DNA of 64,000 nt, from positions 62,001-126,000 of the forward strand of contig JWTM01000263.1 in the NCBI GenBank assembly GCA_001749745.1, written 5' to 3'. How positions within the stretch are numbered: the stretch's first letter is position 1; each line of letters starts with the position of its first letter. A program made the position numbers and the translations under genes. The DNA comes from Candidatus Marispirochaeta associata (GTDB lineage Bacteria > Spirochaetota > Spirochaetia > JC444 > Marispirochaetaceae). This document shows positions 60,756-64,000 of the stretch, piece by piece. The notes beneath the pieces are model-generated. The model was not told the origin of the DNA. It searched no databases and saw nothing but the letters and a program-made list of their open reading frames with translations.

Positions 60756-60761
60756 TGTTGT

Positions 60762-61310
60762 GTGAATACAACCGTGACCAACGAAGTTGCTCTCTATCCG
60801 GGAGAACTCTACATACATACGGATCCTGATCCGGTTCGGGTCTGGACTCTGCTCGGATCCTGTGTTTCCGTGGCGCTCTTCAATCGAGAGGCCCGCATGG
60901 GCGCCATCTGTCATGCCCAACTGGCCCAAGAGTCTTTACGGGACGAGGATTGCACCCGTTCATGCCCGGAAGTGTGCCGTCGGGATAAGGGGGACTCGAG
61001 CCGTTTCCGTTACCTTACCTGCGCCTTTTCCTATATGCTTGACGAACTGAGGAAGGTCGGGCTCGATGCAAAGCGTTTGTCGGCCTACATCATCGGCGGA
61101 TTTGAATCCCGGGTCGGTCAGAAGGACTTCTTTCGGGTAGGAGAGAAAAACATCCAAACGGCCCGGGAACTCTTGGCCGCCCGGAATATTCCAATTCTGC
61201 ACGAGGAATCGGGGGGCACGAAAGGGCGTACCCTCTATTTCTATCCCCATCACGGGGAACTGCTCTTCCGCTATCACGGAGAAAGGGAGTATAGTCGACT
61301 CTCCGGTTGA
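60762..61310 (+). CDS. cheD: Chemoreceptor glutamine deamidase CheD
   Basis: The 182-residue protein matches CheD, which deamidates chemoreceptor glutamines and can also bind CheC. Catalytic Cys34 lies in LLGSCVSVALFN and His51 in GAICHAQL. A Cys-rich stretch (CTRSCPEVC, about residues 64-72) precedes FRYLTCAF. The C-terminal half (YIIGGFESRV, then VGEKNIQTAREL) is standard. The start is a GTG without SD. It lies beside an MCP gene, divergently. Confidence 0.93.
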   Translation: MNTTVTNEVALYPGELYIHTDPDPVRVWTLLGSCVSVALFNREARMGAICHAQLAQESLRDEDCTRSCPEVCRRDKGDSSRFRYLTCAFSYMLDELRKVGLDAKRLSAYIIGGFESRVGQKDFFRVGEKNIQTARELLAARNIPILHEESGGTKGRTLYFYPHHGELLFRYHGEREYSRLSG

Positions 61311-61910
61311 TCAGCGGATTATCGGCTGCTGGTAGCCCAACTCGCCCAGACGTTCAAGGAGACCCTCAAGCTCATCCTGAGCCACTCCGTCGATTATGAC
61401 CCGATGGTAGGGGCCTGAAGGAACGACCGACGACTCAATATTCGCCGCGGCCAGCCGACGCCTCAAGCGTTCCGCATTGCCGGGGTCAGAGAAGGAGGCG
61501 ACCTGCAGGCTGACGGGCCCCTTCTGTTGCTCCGCGATTCCGCCTACCGATTCCAGAGTCTCGATATCGACCCGAACCGTTCCGCTTTCGAGCATATCGA
61601 TCTCATCTGCGGCCGCCCGGGAGAGATCGATGATGCGGCCGGAAACGAAGGGCCCCCGGTCGTTGATCCGTACCACCACACTCTTTCCGTTCTCCCGGTT
61701 GGTAACCCGCACCAGGGTGCCGAAGGGGAGGGTTTTATGGGCGGCGGTAAGTTTGTTGGTATCGAAGCGTTCCCCGCTGGCGGTTAATCGCCCCTGAAAG
61801 CCGGGACCGTACCAGGAGGCCAGGCCGCTCTCGCGCGCAATCCCCTGGCCATAGAGCATTGCCGCACTGAACAAGAGCAGGGAAACACTAATTTTGACGA
61901 TTCTCATCAT
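61311..61910 (-). CDS. rlpA: RlpA-family septal-ring lytic transglycosylase with SPOR domain
   Basis: The 199-residue product has a signal peptide ([15 protein letters not shown]), the RlpA double-psi barrel ([57 protein letters not shown], which are its usual blocks) and a C-terminal SPOR domain ([20 protein letters not shown]) that binds denuded glycan at division sites. The frame is open further upstream, but the signal peptide begins at 61910. It converges with cheD with no gap. Confidence 0.92.
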   Translation of the reverse strand: MMRIVKISVSLLLFSAAMLYGQGIARESGLASWYGPGFQGRLTASGERFDTNKLTAAHKTLPFGTLVRVTNRENGKSVVVRINDRGPFVSGRIIDLSRAAADEIDMLESGTVRVDIETLESVGGIAEQQKGPVSLQVASFSDPGNAERLRRRLAAANIESSVVPSGPYHRVIIDGVAQDELEGLLERLGELGYQQPIIR

Positions 61911-61918
61911 TATGGGTA

Positions 61919-61947
61919 AATTTACCAAGGAGGTAAGCCTATGGCAA
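61919..61947 (-). promoter_or_regulatory. Candidate promoter of rlpA
   Basis: TTGCCA (61942-61947) and TAAATT (61919-61924) on the minus strand are 17 bases apart, and the -10 box ends 8 bases before the ATG at 61910. No SD is visible. It overlaps the start of the small divergent gene at 61941. Confidence 0.45.
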
Positions 61948-62102
61948 TAGAGCAGGTAGGCCCCAACACCCCCGTATCGCCGCCGGATGCGGTTGAACGG
62001 GAATTGGAGGAGGCCGAACGGCAGCGTCGGGAAGCCGAGGAAGAGGCGATTCGCCGGGGAGAAGAGATCCGTCAAGAGCACCAGATCGACGAATTTGCCT
62101 GA
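61941..62102 (+). CDS. Small charged helical protein, 53 residues
   Basis: The short gene has a textbook AAGGAGGT SD 6 bases before its ATG, far stronger than that of most neighbours, so it is probably real. The first 18 residues are Pro-rich ([13 protein letters not shown]); the rest is a Glu/Arg-rich single helix ([20 protein letters not shown], then [13 protein letters not shown]). No family is recognised. It might be a small scaffold or regulatory peptide. Confidence 0.65.
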   Translation: MAIEQVGPNTPVSPPDAVERELEEAERQRREAEEEAIRRGEEIRQEHQIDEFA

Positions 62103-62114
62103 ATCAGCTCAAAC

Positions 62115-62813
62115 CTAAACCCTGTAGAAGAGCTCATCGAGAATCATCGAGAGGCGTGAGAAACAGTTTTTCGCATAGCATTCGGCCTTTGTTATCATTG
62201 TATCCGCCGGTGCGACGGTGGGAGAATTTATTTCCGCTTTGAGTTCATCCCCGCTGTGGGCAATGATCCGTTCAACGGCTTCACGATTCATTTCCAGATG
62301 AAACTGGAGGGCCCAAACCTTGCTGCCGATGCGGAATCCCTGTTCCCGACAGTTCTCGTTCGAGTAGAGATGGGTCGCCCCCGGCGGTAGATCGAAGCGG
62401 TCCCCGTGCCAGTGAAAGGCGGTAAAGCTCGTCTCCGATTCGAGATCATCGACCGGCCACCAGCCTATCTCCTTGCGGCCCATGGGAGCGACCCTCGCAC
62501 CGGATGCGGCGGCGATAAGCTGTGCTCCCAGACAGACTCCGAAAGCGGGCACCCCGTAAGCCAAGGCCTTTTTTAGAAACTCGATCTCCCCGGAAAGCCA
62601 TGGATAGAGCTCTTGGTCGTATACCCCCATCGGTCCGCCCAGCACTACCAGCCCTTCGGCCTCTTTTAGCGCCTGAAGATGTGGGAGGCTTTCGCCCTGG
62701 TAGAGGCGGACGGGATCTAACCCGACGCCCCGGCTAGCGGCCCAGTCGGCTATCATCGCCGGCGTCTCGAATGGAACGTGTTGCAGGTAAAAAATCGCCA
62801 TAGATTCGAGCAT
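62115..62813 (-). CDS. Class I glutamine amidotransferase-like protein
   Basis: The 232-residue protein has the GATase triad: Cys94 in FGVCLGAQLIA, His172 and Glu174 in ALQFHLEM. The oxyanion-loop region LVVLGGPMGVYD is present. It is a stand-alone GMP-synthase-like amidotransferase; the acceptor enzyme or substrate (for example a gamma-glutamyl compound) is unknown. A second ATG at 62801 (MAIFYLQHVPFE) may be the true start because it begins at the first conserved strand. Confidence 0.9.
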   Translation of the reverse strand: MLESMAIFYLQHVPFETPAMIADWAASRGVGLDPVRLYQGESLPHLQALKEAEGLVVLGGPMGVYDQELYPWLSGEIEFLKKALAYGVPAFGVCLGAQLIAAASGARVAPMGRKEIGWWPVDDLESETSFTAFHWHGDRFDLPPGATHLYSNENCREQGFRIGSKVWALQFHLEMNREAVERIIAHSGDELKAEINSPTVAPADTMITKAECYAKNCFSRLSMILDELFYRV

Positions 62814-62895
62814 ATATCGGTTTCAGGCAATGAGAAAGAGCTAGTTTGCCCATATCTAAGCAGGGATGGCAATCTCTTTTAGGTTTGAGCCTTGC

Positions 62896-62925
62896 TTGAA
62901 GCTTCCGGTCCGGCTGCGGTATAGT
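62896..62925 (+). promoter_or_regulatory. Candidate promoter of lysS
   Basis: TTGAAG (62896-62901) and TATAGT (62920-62925) are 18 bases apart. The -10 box ends 7 bases before the ATG at 62933 and no SD exists, so transcription should begin at the start codon. Confidence 0.55.
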
Positions 62926-62932
62926 AGCCCCT

Positions 62933-64000
62933 ATGGCACCGAAAACATCACACTGGGCAGACGTAAACGCAGATAAAATCATTCGCGAGAAGGGCGATAA
63001 GCAGCTCTATGTTGTCGCCTCCGGAATTACCCCCTCCGGTACCGTCCATATCGGAAATTTCCGGGAAATCATCTCCACCGAGCTGGTAGCCCGGGCCCTG
63101 AGAGACCGGGGTAAAGAGGTCCGCTTCATCTACTCCTGGGACGACTTCGACGTCTTCCGCAAGGTCCCCAAGAATATGCCCAATCCGGAGGAGCTTGAAG
63201 GCTATCTCCGTAAATCGATTACCGAGGTTCCCGACCCACACGGCGCCGAAGAGAGCTACGCCCGGGCCAATGAGGTCGCCGTGGAGCAGGTGCTCCCGCT
63301 GGTAGGCATCGAACCGGATTACATCTATCAGGCCAAGGCCTACGGCACGTCCCGCTATTCAGCCGAGATCCGCACCGCTCTGGAGAAGGAGGGAGCGATC
63401 CGAAATATCCTTAATGAGCATCGTACAGCACCCCTGGGGGACGACTGGAAGCCCGTATCGGTCTTCTGTACCGCCTGCGGCAAGGATACTACCGAGGTCG
63501 GCGCCTGGGACGGCGACTGGTCCATCTCCTTCAGTTGTGGTTCCTGCGGCAACCGCGAATCGGTAGATCTGCGGGATGCGAAGACGGTCAAACTGCCCTG
63601 GAGGATCGACTGGCCCATGCGCTGGTGGAAGGAGGGGGTCGATTTCGAACCGGCCGGCAAGGACCACCACTCCGAGGGGGGATCCTTCGATACGGCCGAA
63701 AGAATCGTCGAAGCGGTCTACGACGGTACCGCCCCGGTCAGTTTCCAGTACGATTTTGTGCGCATCAAGGGGCGGGGAGGGAAGATCTCCTCCTCTTCGG
63801 GTGAGGTGGTAAGCTTGACGGATGTGCTCGAGATCTACACCCCGGAGGTCGTCCGCTTCCTCTTCGCCGGAACCCGGCCCAACGCCGAATTTGCGATCTC
63901 CTTCGATCTCGATGTCCTCAAGATCTACGAGGATTACGATAAGTGCGAACGCACCTATTTCAACAAGCCCGAGTCGGAGAAGGCCTTGAAGAAGTGGGAG
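62933..64000 (+). CDS. lysS: Class I lysyl-tRNA synthetase (partial, continues past the window)
   Basis: The first 356 codons of a class I (archaeal-type) LysRS are present. The HIGH signature appears as HIGN at residues 39-42 in [12 protein letters not shown], and the KMSKS counterpart as KISSS at 284-288. A zinc-type CTACG and CGSCG pair lies near residues 180-205. It charges tRNA(Lys) in the cytoplasm. Bacteria mostly use the unrelated class II enzyme; spirochaetes and some alpha-proteobacteria use this form, which is a main clue to the organism. The C-terminal part is off the window. Confidence 0.95.
   Translation, partial: MAPKTSHWADVNADKIIREKGDKQLYVVASGITPSGTVHIGNFREIISTELVARALRDRGKEVRFIYSWDDFDVFRKVPKNMPNPEELEGYLRKSITEVPDPHGAEESYARANEVAVEQVLPLVGIEPDYIYQAKAYGTSRYSAEIRTALEKEGAIRNILNEHRTAPLGDDWKPVSVFCTACGKDTTEVGAWDGDWSISFSCGSCGNRESVDLRDAKTVKLPWRIDWPMRWWKEGVDFEPAGKDHHSEGGSFDTAERIVEAVYDGTAPVSFQYDFVRIKGRGGKISSSSGEVVSLTDVLEIYTPEVVRFLFAGTRPNAEFAISFDLDVLKIYEDYDKCERTYFNKPESEKALKKWE

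Noticed and set aside
62801..62837. A sixth leaderless-type promoter, for the amidotransferase
   Set aside because: TATGCT sits 7 bases before the second ATG, but no acceptable -35 box lies 16-18 bases upstream.

Overview
Organism. The window looks like the chromosome of a free-living, probably anaerobic spirochaete. The best pointers are a class I (archaeal-type) lysyl-tRNA synthetase at the right end, a methyl-accepting chemotaxis protein next to cheD, and a sugar-phosphorylase/ABC-uptake gene set typical of saccharolytic spirochaetes. This placement is an inference from gene content. The backbone is GC-rich, with strong Shine-Dalgarno (SD) sites in many operons but promoter-at-the-start-codon (leaderless-like) arrangements at several others. 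Layout. (1) 1-6.1 kb: the 3' part of a citrate lyase operon (citF, citG, citX) with a complete tripartite tricarboxylate transporter (tctC-tctB-tctA) inserted in it, suggesting citrate uptake and fermentation. (2) 6.0-11.1 kb: a molybdenum hydroxylase of the xanthine dehydrogenase type (large Mo subunit and 2Fe-2S subunit, no FAD subunit here) with a HAD phosphatase, divergent from an NCS2 purine permease. (3) 11.2-13.0 kb: an ABC exporter behind two strong hairpins. (4) 13.06-35.86 kb: an AT-rich integrated element of about 22.75 kb, bounded by a 50-bp direct repeat that is the 3' part of a tRNA(CAT) gene. (5) 35.9-42.6 kb: a TPR protein and an RND efflux pump with its adaptor. (6) 42.7-50.5 kb: an alpha-glucoside system with beta-phosphoglucomutase, a GH65 phosphorylase, a LacI-type regulator, a solute-binding protein and two permeases. 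(7) 50.5-54.4 kb: a DeoR-type regulator with a GlpA-like dehydrogenase, a second flavoprotein and a DUF1667 protein (glycerol 3-phosphate oxidation). (8) 54.5-64 kb: a CsgG/PEGA-like secreted protein, a thioredoxin, azlC-azlD-antiporter-methyltransferase, an MCP, cheD, rlpA, a 53-residue charged protein, a glutamine amidotransferase and lysS (cut by the window end). The element. Its right end carries a tyrosine integrase next to the intact tRNA gene and a small AlpA-like HTH protein. The middle carries a primase-helicase with nearby hairpins and inverted repeats that could be an origin. No capsid, tail or conjugation genes are visible. Its cargo looks like defence: a complete type I restriction-modification set (hsdM-hsdS-hsdR) flanked by three PD-(D/E)XK-like proteins and a DUF3800 protein, and, at the left end, a tightly coupled operon of a phosphoribosyltransferase-like protein, a DprA/Smf-family protein, an AT-hook protein and an unknown 118-residue protein. 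That four-gene operon is the best candidate here for a poorly described system. The overall plan (integrase, AlpA, primase-helicase, cargo) resembles phage satellites or small integrative elements.
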